Shown here in pieces: positions 27,233-37,278 of a stretch of 64,000 nucleotides of DNA (position 1 is the first letter of the stretch; every line of letters starts with the position of its first letter). Location of the stretch: assembly GCA_030431455.1 (NCBI GenBank), contig JAUIJE010000021.1, forward strand, positions 1 to 64,000, given 5' to 3'. The stretch is from a bacterium (lineage in GTDB: Bacteria; Myxococcota; UBA727; JAUIJE01). A program made the translations under genes and the position numbers. The notes below the pieces were generated by a model. That model saw only the letters and a list, made by a program, of their open reading frames with translations. It was not told the origin of the DNA and did no database searches.

Positions 27233-30025
27233 TCAGCGCACTTCGTCCGCGCCGAGGTCGGGCGCGGGGCCGAAGGGCCGGATGTCCCCGTCGAGGTCGA
27301 CCAGCGTGGGGTTGGCGCTGGCCGCGTCGACGCACGGCGAGGTCGGCGCGAGGTGATAATCGGGCGCGACCAAGCCACAGTTGAGCATCAGGTTGTCGGG
27401 CCACGCTTCGTCGATGGTGTTGCCCACCGGGGCGCAGGTCGCGCCCACCGCGCTGAGGCCCCCGTTGCCCCAAATGATGTTCGCTTCGAGGACCGCGCCG
27501 TCCCCGTTCGAGCTGCAGCGGACGCCGCTCGGGTTGGAGCCGTTGCTTTGGTTGCCCATCACGGTGTTGAACGCGAACCGGCCGCCCTGGGCCTCAATTC
27601 TGACCCCGGCGCGGTCGCCATTGCCTGTGCCGTTCTCGGAAATGACATTGCTTTCCACCACGTACCCGTCACAGGCCAAGACGAGGCCAAATCCACCCGC
27701 TCCGACGACAGTGCTTCCGGTCAAGGTCAAACCCGCGCCCGACTCGCACACCACCCCGTCCTCCGACACGGGTCCCACCTGCACATGAGACACCGTCGCG
27801 GTCCCGCTCTTGATCCGCATCCCCTTCCCTTGGGAACTGATGATTGTCAGGCCCGAGATGGTCACGTCAGCATCCTCGATCACCACCGCGCTATCCCCCG
27901 CGCCCCCCACCAGGGTCGCTCCCGGTGCGCCGACGATGCTCACGTCCTTGGTTTTGAGGAGCAGGTCATCGAAGTAGAATCCGGCGTCGACGAACACCAC
28001 GCCGCCCGGCGGAACCGCCGCGTAAGCGTCGCTGACGCCGGGCACATCGCCAGGCACCCGCACCAGGTCCCCGTGGACCGCGCACACGCTGGGCCGTGCG
28101 CCCACACACTCGTGGGTCGCCGCCTCCACCGCGCAGCCCGGGTCACAGCCGTCGCCGCCCACGGGGTTGCCGTCGTCGCAGCCTTCGCCCGGCTGCAAAA
28201 AGCCGTCGCCGCACACCGGCCAGGTGCAGTCGTTGCGGCATGCATTGCCATTGGAGGTGTCGCCGTCGTCACACTGCTCGTCCCCCTCGACGAGGCCATC
28301 GCCACACACCGCGGCCACGCCCCCGTCGGGGGCGGCGACGTCCGCCCCCCCCGCGTCGAGACCCGCATCGGGCCCCGCGTCGAGACCCGCGTCCACCCCC
28401 GCGTCAAGACCCGCATCGGGCCCCCCCGCGTCGAGCCCGGCGTCCATGCCTGCGTCGAGGCCCGCGTCCGGCCCCCCCGCGTCGAGGCCGGCGTCGAGCC
28501 CGGCGTCGAGGCCCGCGTCCGGCCCCCCCGCGTCGGGGCCGTGCGCATCGGGGAGCCCCGCGTCGGGGTCTTCGTCCCCCCCGCTGTCGCGCCAGGCTCC
28601 GGCGTCGAGCACATCGTCGCCATCGAGGCAGGTGATGTGCGCGGGGAGCGGGGTGAACGGGGAGATCACACAGACATTGGCCACCACCTGGCCTTGTTCA
28701 CCTTCCGGCACCTCGACGGTGGGGAACACGATGAGCGCACCGATCACCCGGGTCACCGTGCCCGGCGCGGCCCCGAGCGCCCCGCGCAGCTCCACCGTGC
28801 CCCGCATGTCACTGTTTTTGACAAAGCGGACCCGGGCCCCGGCCTCGATCACGGTGGCGCGCAAATAGGCCCCTGCCGAAGCCGGCACGTCGACGTCGCG
28901 GGTGCCTTCCCCGGGGGTGAACACCACGGTGGTGCCCGGCCCCGGGGCCAACCCCGGCGCGGTCACATCGCCGCCCAACAGCAATCGCCCGGGGGTCGAG
29001 CCGCGCACCGTGCCCACCAAGGTCATCGCCCCGCCCACCACCAGCGTCGGGGGGGCCAGCGCGTCCTCGTCGGGCACGAACACCACATCGCCCGCCCCCG
29101 CCAGTTGCACCAAATCGCCGCTCACCGACAGCGCCGCCCCCGCCGCCACCCGCAGGCTGCCGCCTTGGTGCACGAGGTCACCGTCCACCGCCACCGCGCT
29201 CACCACCTCGGTCCGCCGCTTCACCGTCACCGCCGAGAACTGCCCCGCCCATTCCACCGGCGGCCCGTCCGCCGCGAACGTCACCGGCCCGAGCACTTTG
29301 CCCGCCGCCACCGCGGCGTCACCGAACACGCTGAGCCCGTCGGGGGCTGGGTTGTGTCCCGGGGTCACAAACAGCCGCTGCACCTGCCCCATGCCACTGG
29401 ACAGCGCGCTGCCGCCTCCCTCGTCGGTGAGCAGCACATCGATGGCCGCGTCCGGCACCCGGTCGGCGGGCAACCAGTTGGCCGCTTCGTCAAAGCGCCC
29501 GTCCACCGCGCCGGTCCAGGTCGAAAAGGTCGCGCCGTCGGTCATCCCGATCACCACCACCAGCAGGTTGAACGCCACCGTGGCCGCGCCGTCGGACACC
29601 TCGATGCGGAACGGGTCGCGCACCACCCCGTCGACGTCCGCCCCCGCCTCGTAGCGCACGACGTCACCGTCGAGCACGAGCAGCCCGAACAGGCCTTCGG
29701 GCGCTGAGCGCAACGCAAACGTGAGCGGGTCATCGTCCGGATCGGTGACCGCGAGGCGGGCTTCGTGGCTTGTCCCACTTTTCACCACCACCACGTTGGT
29801 GCCGATGACCGGGGCGCGGTTGTCCAATGCCGGGACCGGTCGTTCGCCGGGCACACAGACGTGGGGAATGCCCTCGGGCGCGTCGTTCACGCAATAGTGC
29901 GTGCGCCCACCACCAGCGCAATCGTCGTCATCGTCACAAGGACGTCCGGTCAAGGGCTCGTCGAGGCTGCACCCCGGCGGACACAACCCACCCACCAGCA
30001 GCCCCAACCACAGCCAGATGCGCAT
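27233..30025 (-). CDS. Giant surface lipoprotein, paralogue B, with DUF4215 and beta-helix
   Basis: A 930-residue lipoprotein. ATG at 30025 yields MRIWLWLGLLVGGLCPPGC, with the likely lipidated Cys at 15 or 19. Residues 20-about 480 parallel paralogue A (GRPCDDDDDC, HYCVNDAPEGIPHVC, VIGTNVVVVKSG, FSTWTGAVDG). A P-D-A-G/L-D-A-G linker spans about 488-565. Next come two DUF4215-type cysteine repeats (CGDGLVEGDEQCDDGD and CGDGFLQPGEGCDDGN, about 570-640) and a right-handed beta-helix (about 700-900) ending in the choice-of-anchor-type tail DLGADEVR. Surface attachment or polysaccharide binding is plausible, but the ligand is unknown. 55 bases separate it from paralogue A downstream, so they may be co-transcribed. 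Confidence 0.85.
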   Translation of the reverse strand: MRIWLWLGLLVGGLCPPGCSLDEPLTGRPCDDDDDCAGGGRTHYCVNDAPEGIPHVCVPGERPVPALDNRAPVIGTNVVVVKSGTSHEARLAVTDPDDDPLTFALRSAPEGLFGLLVLDGDVVRYEAGADVDGVVRDPFRIEVSDGAATVAFNLLVVVIGMTDGATFSTWTGAVDGRFDEAANWLPADRVPDAAIDVLLTDEGGGSALSSGMGQVQRLFVTPGHNPAPDGLSVFGDAAVAAGKVLGPVTFAADGPPVEWAGQFSAVTVKRRTEVVSAVAVDGDLVHQGGSLRVAAGAALSVSGDLVQLAGAGDVVFVPDEDALAPPTLVVGGAMTLVGTVRGSTPGRLLLGGDVTAPGLAPGPGTTVVFTPGEGTRDVDVPASAGAYLRATVIEAGARVRFVKNSDMRGTVELRGALGAAPGTVTRVIGALIVFPTVEVPEGEQGQVVANVCVISPFTPLPAHITCLDGDDVLDAGAWRDSGGDEDPDAGLPDAHGPDAGGPDAGLDAGLDAGLDAGGPDAGLDAGMDAGLDAGGPDAGLDAGVDAGLDAGPDAGLDAGGADVAAPDGGVAAVCGDGLVEGDEQCDDGDTSNGNACRNDCTWPVCGDGFLQPGEGCDDGNPVGGDGCDPGCAVEAATHECVGARPSVCAVHGDLVRVPGDVPGVSDAYAAVPPGGVVFVDAGFYFDDLLLKTKDVSIVGAPGATLVGGAGDSAVVIEDADVTISGLTIISSQGKGMRIKSGTATVSHVQVGPVSEDGVVCESGAGLTLTGSTVVGAGGFGLVLACDGYVVESNVISENGTGNGDRAGVRIEAQGGRFAFNTVMGNQSNGSNPSGVRCSSNGDGAVLEANIIWGNGGLSAVGATCAPVGNTIDEAWPDNLMLNCGLVAPDYHLAPTSPCVDAASANPTLVDLDGDIRPFGPAPDLGADEVR
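28341..28545 (-). repeat. Tandem (G)PDAG/LDAG repeat in surface lipoprotein B
   Basis: About 205 bases of 6- to 12-base units coding LDAG, PDAG and GGPDAG. Several units are identical at DNA level, so copy number may vary between strains. Confidence 0.8.
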
Positions 30026-30170
30026 CGTGTTCACAATCGCACCGGCCGCCCCCGCGCGGCAAACCGCGCGCCGACCTGATCGGAGATCGCACATTTTTTG
30101 GGCCCGGCCCCAGATCGGCCGGCGGGGTGGCCCGTTTGTACCCCCGACCGACGAACCCACGGAGTCCACG

Positions 30171-31541
30171 ATGCTCAAACGCAGCCTTCCTTACATCAGC
30201 CTCGGCGCCCTCGGCCTGTGCGGCCTGCTCACCTTCCAACCCGCCGCCTTTGGCCTCGCCAAAAGCGCGCCGCAGATCTCCGACGCGGGCAGCGTGAGCG
30301 TCGAAGCCCAGCTCGAGCGCACCAAGCTGCTCGCGGGCGAGCGCGGCGAGACCTTCACCCGCATCCGCCTCCGCGGCGCCGACGCGCCCGCCCAAGAAAA
30401 ACGTCTCCCGGTGGCGCTCACCCTGATCATCGACACGTCGGGGTCGATGCGCGGCGAGAAGATCGTCAGCGCCCGCGAGTCCGCCGCCGCCGCCATCGAG
30501 CAGCTGCAAAACGGCGACCGCTTCACCGTGATCACCTTTTCCAACGGGGCTGAGGTGCTCGTGCCCCCCACCCGCATCGACGACGACAACCTCGCCGCCG
30601 CCCTCGCCAAGGTGCGCGGCCTGTCCGCCACCGGCGGCACCGACATGGTCGCGGGCCTGTCCACCGGCGGCGCGATGGCGCAAAAGATGGCCAGCACCGG
30701 CGGCACCAGCCAGAACAACCGCGTGATGCTCCTGTCCGACGGCCAGCCCAACACCGAGGCCGGCCTCGACGCGGCGATCCAGACCATGTCCCGGGCCGGC
30801 ATCCTCACCACCACCCTCGGCATCGGCGCCGACTACAACGAAGACCTCATGGCCCGCCTCGCGGACAAAGGCCTCGGCAACTACTACTTCGTGCAGTTCG
30901 CCCACCAGATGCCGAAGATCTTCGAGACCGAGGTCGCGGCCCTGGCCACTGTCGTCGGCAAAGAAGCGGTGGTGACCATCGCGCTGCAAAACGGGGTGCA
31001 GGTCGAAGAGGTCTACGGCTTCCCCTTCTCGCGGGGCAAAGACGTGGTCGCGATCAACGTCGGCGATGTCTATGCCAAGCGCAACATTGACATCCTCGCG
31101 CGCCTGTCGGTGCCCGCGCACAGCGGCGAGAAGGACCTTGTCGACGTCAAGGTGACCTACCACGACGCGCTCGACAACCAGGCCAAGCGGGTCAACGAGC
31201 GGCTCGCGGTGGTGTTCACCCGGGACGAGGCCGCGGTCACCGCGTCTTTGGTCCCCGACGTGGCCAACAAGACCCAAAAAATCAAGACCGCCCTCGCCAT
31301 GGAGCGCGCCACCTCCGCCTACGCCGCGGGCAAAAAAGACGCCGCGCGCAAGATCATCGAAGAACAAAAAGCCGACAACAGCGCGTTTGGTTCGATGGCC
31401 GGGGGCAGCTTTGCCTACGACCAGGGCATGCTCAACGGCGACCTCGACGCGATGGCCGACGAGGCCGAAGCGCCCGCCGCCGACTACCGCGTGCTCGAGA
31501 AAAAGAGCAAAGCCAAGGCCCGCACCATGCGGCGGCACTGA
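30171..31541 (+). CDS. Exported von Willebrand factor A domain protein
   Basis: A 456-residue protein with an N-terminal signal or anchor helix (YISLGALGLCGLLTFQPAAFG) and a VWA domain at about 80-260. The MIDAS metal site DTSGSM starts at Asp 88, with the later Thr (GGTDMVAG) and Asp (LLSDGQPNT) in place. A beta-rich C-terminal domain and a Lys/Arg-rich end (KAKARTMRRH) follow. VWA proteins bind proteins through a divalent metal; many delta-proteobacterial members are envelope proteins. GGAG 9 bases upstream supports the ATG at 30171. A strong intrinsic terminator follows, so it is a monocistronic unit or the last gene of one. Confidence 0.85.
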   Translation: MLKRSLPYISLGALGLCGLLTFQPAAFGLAKSAPQISDAGSVSVEAQLERTKLLAGERGETFTRIRLRGADAPAQEKRLPVALTLIIDTSGSMRGEKIVSARESAAAAIEQLQNGDRFTVITFSNGAEVLVPPTRIDDDNLAAALAKVRGLSATGGTDMVAGLSTGGAMAQKMASTGGTSQNNRVMLLSDGQPNTEAGLDAAIQTMSRAGILTTTLGIGADYNEDLMARLADKGLGNYYFVQFAHQMPKIFETEVAALATVVGKEAVVTIALQNGVQVEEVYGFPFSRGKDVVAINVGDVYAKRNIDILARLSVPAHSGEKDLVDVKVTYHDALDNQAKRVNERLAVVFTRDEAAVTASLVPDVANKTQKIKTALAMERATSAYAAGKKDAARKIIEEQKADNSAFGSMAGGSFAYDQGMLNGDLDAMADEAEAPAADYRVLEKKSKAKARTMRRH

Positions 31542-31571
31542 GACGACATCTGACAAGTTGGTTCGTGAGCG

Positions 31572-31599
31572 GCGCGCCCGAGAGGGCGCGTCTTTTTTT
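31572..31599 (+). terminator. Rho-independent terminator after the VWA gene
   Basis: Perfect 7-bp stem CGCGCCC / GGGCGCG (31573-31579 with 31584-31590), GAGA tetraloop, followed by TCTTTTTTTG. It lies about 30 bases after the stop. Confidence 0.9.
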
Positions 31600-31695
31600 G
31601 GGGGCGGGGCGCGCGACGGTGTGGGCTGAATGGATACAGCGTCCCGCGGTTTGGCTGCGCTGGGCCGCGCGTGCGAAGATGCCAAGGTGAGATCG

Positions 31696-33597
<1,902 letters not shown>

Positions 33598-33626
33598 CCT
33601 CGGTTTGGGCGGGGTATGCTCGGCCC

Positions 33627-34385
33627 GTGCTCGTGTCCCTCCTGGTGTTGACATTGTCTGCCCCCCCGTCGCTCGCCGACGAGGGGACCGCGCGCGTGGA
33701 CCCAGTGGTCGCGCCGGCCGGCGAAGACGTCTCCCCGGCCGGGACGGTGGCGGCCACCCTGACCGCCGACCGCCGGCTCACGTTGCGGCCCGGCCCCGCC
33801 GAGCCGCCCCCTTCGGCGTGTTTCAAAGACCACCTCTGCCTCAGCCGGCTCGCCGACGAGCACGGTGCCCGGCTGGTGTTCTTTGGGGTCCAGCCCAAAG
33901 AACAGGACCTGTTGCTCATCGGGGCCTACGACGTGCGCCGGGGCAAGCTGCTCAGCCGCCCGGTGCCCAAACAGAACCTCGCCGCGGTCCAGGCCGGCAC
34001 CGAGCTGTTGGTGGGCGACATCCTCGGGACCAACGAAAACCTCCCCGCAGTGTTCGTGGGGGTGCAACAAAAACAGGAGGTCGCCGGCGCCCTCGACGTG
34101 ACCATTCCCTGGGTGCTGTACGGCGCCGCCCTCGTGGCCGGCGGGGGCGCGGTCGCGGGGCTTGGTGCACTCACATTGGTGGGGGTGAGCGTGTACCGCA
34201 GCCAACAAGCCGCCGCCCTGCCCGACGGGGCCGGCGATGAGCTCGAGCGCGAAGCGGCCATCTACGCCCTGGCCGCGCTGATGACCACGCTGTTCGCCGG
34301 GGGGCTGTTCCTGTTTTCGGTGATGGGCGCGACCTACTACGCGTTCGACGCCCTCGGCTGGGCCGAGGTGCGCCCCATCGAGTGA
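33627..34385 (+). CDS. Exported protein with two membrane helices, unknown function
   Basis: A 252-residue protein starting with GTG at 33627 (or 33633), giving the signal peptide VSLLVLTLSAPPSLADEG. The middle section (CFKDHLCLSRLADEHGARLVFFGVQ) resembles the sensory part of the PEGA-type protein at 21338. Two membrane helices lie at about 155-180 and 215-240 (AALVAGGGAVAGLGALTLVG; LAALMTTLFAGGLFLFSVMG). It follows the DUF2341 gene by 29 bases and may share its transcript. Function unknown. Confidence 0.65.
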   Translation: MLVSLLVLTLSAPPSLADEGTARVDPVVAPAGEDVSPAGTVAATLTADRRLTLRPGPAEPPPSACFKDHLCLSRLADEHGARLVFFGVQPKEQDLLLIGAYDVRRGKLLSRPVPKQNLAAVQAGTELLVGDILGTNENLPAVFVGVQQKQEVAGALDVTIPWVLYGAALVAGGGAVAGLGALTLVGVSVYRSQQAAALPDGAGDELEREAAIYALAALMTTLFAGGLFLFSVMGATYYAFDALGWAEVRPIE

Positions 34386-34390
34386 GCCCG

Positions 34391-34936
34391 CTACTCGACG
34401 AAGCACGCCCCGCGGTAGTGCTTGAGCTCCTCGATGGACTGGCGAATGTCCTCGAGGGCGGTGTGCGATGACTTTTTGGGCGGCGCGTCTTTTTTGCCGT
34501 CCCACCACGCGTTGGCCAGCACCTTGATCGTGGACACGTCGATCATGCGGTAGTGCAGGTACTTCTCGACCAGCGGCATGTACCGAATCAAGAACCGCCG
34601 GTCTTGCCAAATGGTATTGCCCGCGAGGATGCCCTGGCGATAGGGCACGTGGTCGGTGAGCATGGACAGGATGCTCTGCTCGGCCTCGTCGAGGGACACG
34701 TCGGAGGCGCGCACCCGCTCGAGCAGCCCGTTTTCGGTGTGCATCTTTTTCACCACCGGGGCCATGGTCGCGAGGGAGGCCTCGGGCTGCCAGATGACAA
34801 TGTCACGGGACGCGAGCTCGTTGAGGGAGGTGTCGGTGATGATCACCGCGGCTTGGATGATGGTGCAGGTCTGATCGTCGAGACCGGTCATCTCGAGGTC
34901 CATCCACACCCAACGCGCGTTGTTGTTGTTGCCCAT
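34391..34936 (-). CDS. orn: Oligoribonuclease
   Basis: A 181-residue 3'-5' exonuclease that degrades 2-5 nt RNA and linear dinucleotides such as pGpG. DEDDh motifs are visible: WMDLEMTGLD (Asp 13, Glu 15), ILAGNTIWQDRRFL, YRMIDVSTIK and the terminal HTALEDI (His and Asp). Length matches the family (about 180). Start is a clear ATG at 34936. It ends 5 bases from the convergent gene at 33627. Confidence 0.95.
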   Translation of the reverse strand: MGNNNNARWVWMDLEMTGLDDQTCTIIQAAVIITDTSLNELASRDIVIWQPEASLATMAPVVKKMHTENGLLERVRASDVSLDEAEQSILSMLTDHVPYRQGILAGNTIWQDRRFLIRYMPLVEKYLHYRMIDVSTIKVLANAWWDGKKDAPPKKSSHTALEDIRQSIEELKHYRGACFVE

Positions 34937-35001
34937 GGCCGGGACCTTACGACATGCGCCCGGCCGAAAGGCAAGTCATCTCCCCGCCCCGCCGCGCCCG
35001 C

Positions 35002-35706
35002 TCACCGCCACGTCGCGGGGGACAGCAGCCCTTGCTGTCGCGCGTACAAAAACAAGCTGCGCCCCACCAACACCCGGCCCAGCGGACCGCCCGCGATCAG
35101 GGCGAGGATGATGCGGGCCAAGAGCTGAATCGGCATCGGGCGCAGGGTCGCAAACGGCGCCCCCAGCGGGGTGTCGGACAGGCCGTTCATGAACGCCTGG
35201 GTGTTGCTGAGCTTGGGCCGCTCGTCGAAGGCCGCGTCCCCCGCGAGCACGCTGGGGCGCAAGATCGTGTAAGGCAGGCCCGAGCCGGTGACCAGCCCTT
35301 CGGTCTTCTTTTTCCAGGCCAGGTACGACCCGAGCCCGAGGCCCGCCCCCACCGACGACAGCAGGACAAAGTGCCCGACGTGTTTGCGCCGGGCCGCGTC
35401 GACGAGGGCCCGGGTGGTGTCGAAGTCCACCGCCTCGTAGTCGCCGGTCTCCGCGAACCGGTGGCGCATGGTGCCGATGAGCTGCACCACCGCGTCCTGG
35501 CCCTCGACCGCGGCCTCGAGGGCGACCGGGTCTTTGACGTCGAGCTCGACGACGCGCGCGTCGGGGCCGAGCTTGGTGCGTTGGGCCGACCCGGGCCGCA
35601 CCTGCAAGGTCAGGTCGATGTGGTGCTCGCGGGGGTCCTGGGCGGCCAAGGCCCGGCCGGTGAAGCCGCTGGCCCCGGCGATGAAGGCGGTCGCGCGTCG
35701 TTCCAT
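35002..35706 (-). CDS. NAD(P)-binding atypical SDR protein
   Basis: A 234-residue Rossmann-fold protein with the nucleotide motif AGASGFTGRALAA (GxSGxxG type, residues about 10-22), AVVQLIGTMRHRF, LLSSVGAG and the YLAWKKKTEGLV region replacing Y-x-x-x-K. This is the pattern of atypical SDRs such as the HTATIP2/NmrA-like group. Substrate unknown. Transcribed away from the siroheme gene at 35745; the 38-base gap holds both starts. Confidence 0.8.
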   Translation of the reverse strand: MERRATAFIAGASGFTGRALAAQDPREHHIDLTLQVRPGSAQRTKLGPDARVVELDVKDPVALEAAVEGQDAVVQLIGTMRHRFAETGDYEAVDFDTTRALVDAARRKHVGHFVLLSSVGAGLGLGSYLAWKKKTEGLVTGSGLPYTILRPSVLAGDAAFDERPKLSNTQAFMNGLSDTPLGAPFATLRPMPIQLLARIILALIAGGPLGRVLVGRSLFLYARQQGLLSPATWR

Positions 35707-35744
35707 GGCCCGCTATACCGTCTTGGCCGTTCCCGCGAGAAGAC

Positions 35745-36734
35745 ATGTCCGACCCGCACGAGCTGTACCCGTTGTTCCTCAAGCTCGCCGGCGAGAAGGC
35801 CCTGGTGGTCGGCGGCGGGCCCATCGCGGCGCAAAAGGCCGGCGGCCTGGTGCGCGCGGGGGCCGAGGTCACCCTCGTGGCCGAACAGGTCAGCGAGGCG
35901 GCCCGGGTGCTTGTCGACGACGCGCGCATCTTTGAGCGGTCGTTCGCCCCCGCCGACGCCGCCGGCGCCCGGGTCGTGATCGCGGCCAGCGACAACGTCG
36001 AGGTCAACCGCGCGGTCTACGACGCGGCCAAGGCCCACGGCGCGCTGGTCAACGTCGTCGACGTGCCCGAGCTTTGCGATTTTTACGCCGGGGCCCAAGT
36101 CCGGCGCGGCCCGCTGCGGGTGGTGATCGGCACCCAAGGGGCCGCCCCCGCCTTGGCCCGGGCGCTCAAGGTCGCGATCGAAAAATGGCTGCCCCCCGAG
36201 GTCGGCCAGCTTGCAGAGACATTGGAAAGCTGGCGCCCCGACTTGCTCCGCCAGGTGCCCGACTACCGGGCCCGGGCCGATGGGCTCAAGGCCGCTCTCG
36301 TCGACGTGGTCGAGCGGGTCCGGGCCGAGGGGCCGAGCGCCCTGCTCGCCGACGTGCAAGCGCGGCTCGGCCTGACCCAGGACGCGGTGGTGCCCGAGCC
36401 AGACCCGGACACCCCCGGGCCGAGCGAGAGCTTCCGCATCGACATGCTGCACGCCCAGTTCGACGACGACCGGCTGCTCGCGGGGCGGTGCCGCGGGCCG
36501 TTCGGGGTGGGGGACATCGACATCGACGGCCTGGCCAAGGCCGAGCAGGAGCTCATCTTGCGCGCCCTGCGCGCGGCCGCGGGCGAAGCCGCGCGGGGAA
36601 GCGTGCTGTTGGTGCGCAGCGGTCGCGCGTTTTTGGTCACCAACGACGCGGGCGAAGGCCGGGCTCAAATCCAGGACGGGCCCAGCCTGGACGAGGCGCT
36701 CGAACCCTACCTGTACCCCCTGCTCAAACTCTGA
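35745..36734 (+). CDS. Siroheme-synthase N-domain (precorrin-2 dehydrogenase) with extra C-domain
   Basis: A 329-residue enzyme. Residues 1-about 200 match the Met8p/CysG N-terminal module, which oxidises precorrin-2 to sirohydrochlorin with NAD+: VVGGGPIAAQKAGGLVRAGA nucleotide site, VIAASDNVEVNRAVYDAA, VNVVDVPELCDFYAGAQVRR, and GAAPALARALKVAIEKWLP. Residues about 220-329 form an added domain of unknown fold. It supplies the step after the SUMT encoded at 48349, giving siroheme for the sulfite reductase at 46704, though the genes are 11 kb apart. A strong hairpin lies 15 bases after the stop. Confidence 0.85.
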   Translation: MSDPHELYPLFLKLAGEKALVVGGGPIAAQKAGGLVRAGAEVTLVAEQVSEAARVLVDDARIFERSFAPADAAGARVVIAASDNVEVNRAVYDAAKAHGALVNVVDVPELCDFYAGAQVRRGPLRVVIGTQGAAPALARALKVAIEKWLPPEVGQLAETLESWRPDLLRQVPDYRARADGLKAALVDVVERVRAEGPSALLADVQARLGLTQDAVVPEPDPDTPGPSESFRIDMLHAQFDDDRLLAGRCRGPFGVGDIDIDGLAKAEQELILRALRAAAGEAARGSVLLVRSGRAFLVTNDAGEGRAQIQDGPSLDEALEPYLYPLLKL

Positions 36735-36748
36735 CCCACGGGTACTGC

Positions 36749-36784
36749 TTGACCATCGACGACGCGCTGGTCGTCGAGGGTCAA
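36749..36784. other. Strong inverted repeat after the siroheme gene
   Basis: TTGACC-A-TCGACGAC pairs with GTCGTCGA-G-GGTCAA across a six-base loop: 14 base pairs plus one A-G mismatch. There is no U tract, so it is not a classic intrinsic terminator on either strand; it may protect the 3' end of the mRNA or act with Rho. Confidence 0.6.
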
Positions 36785-36878
36785 ACCCGGACGGCCCACG
36801 ACAAGATCACGCACAAGAACCGCCAAAAACCCGAGCGGAGGGATAAGCTTCTCGTCTCCCCTTCCCCTGGAGGTGCGC

Positions 36879-37277
36879 ATGAAGCCGCATTCCCTCACCC
36901 TCGAACAACCCGGCGAAGGCTGCCCCGTGCTCCACATCGCGCTCGGCGCCGCCCTCACCCCCGACAACCTCGGGCCCCTGCTCGACGAAGTCACCGCCCG
37001 CGCCGCCGCTTTCGAGGGCCGGCCGTTCGCGATGATGATGGACACCCGGCAGGTCACCTCCGCCGACCAAGCCGCCCTCGACAAGCTGCAGGCCCTGGAG
37101 ATGGAGCTGGCGGGCAAAGGGGTCGAGCGCATCGCCCACGTCGTGCGCGCCCCCGAGATGGCGGCCCAGCTGCAAAAGACCTACGACGAGCTCGGCTACC
37201 CCGACCTCTACGGCACCTTCACCGACCCGGTTCCCGCGCGCACCTTCCTCGCCGGCACCCCCGCGGGAGACGACTGA
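36879..37277 (+). CDS. Small STAS-like protein, unknown function
   Basis: A 132-residue soluble protein. ATG at 36879 has a perfect GGAGG six bases upstream; a GTG two codons earlier is rejected. The alternating pattern (FAMMMDTRQVTSADQAALDKLQALEMELAGKG followed by RIAHVVRAPEMAAQLQ) resembles STAS/SpoIIAA-like folds, but no phosphorylatable Ser/Thr site is clear. It ends one base before the phospholipase-D gene, so the two are probably translated together. Confidence 0.65.
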   Translation: MKPHSLTLEQPGEGCPVLHIALGAALTPDNLGPLLDEVTARAAAFEGRPFAMMMDTRQVTSADQAALDKLQALEMELAGKGVERIAHVVRAPEMAAQLQKTYDELGYPDLYGTFTDPVPARTFLAGTPAGDD

Positions 37278-37278
37278 C

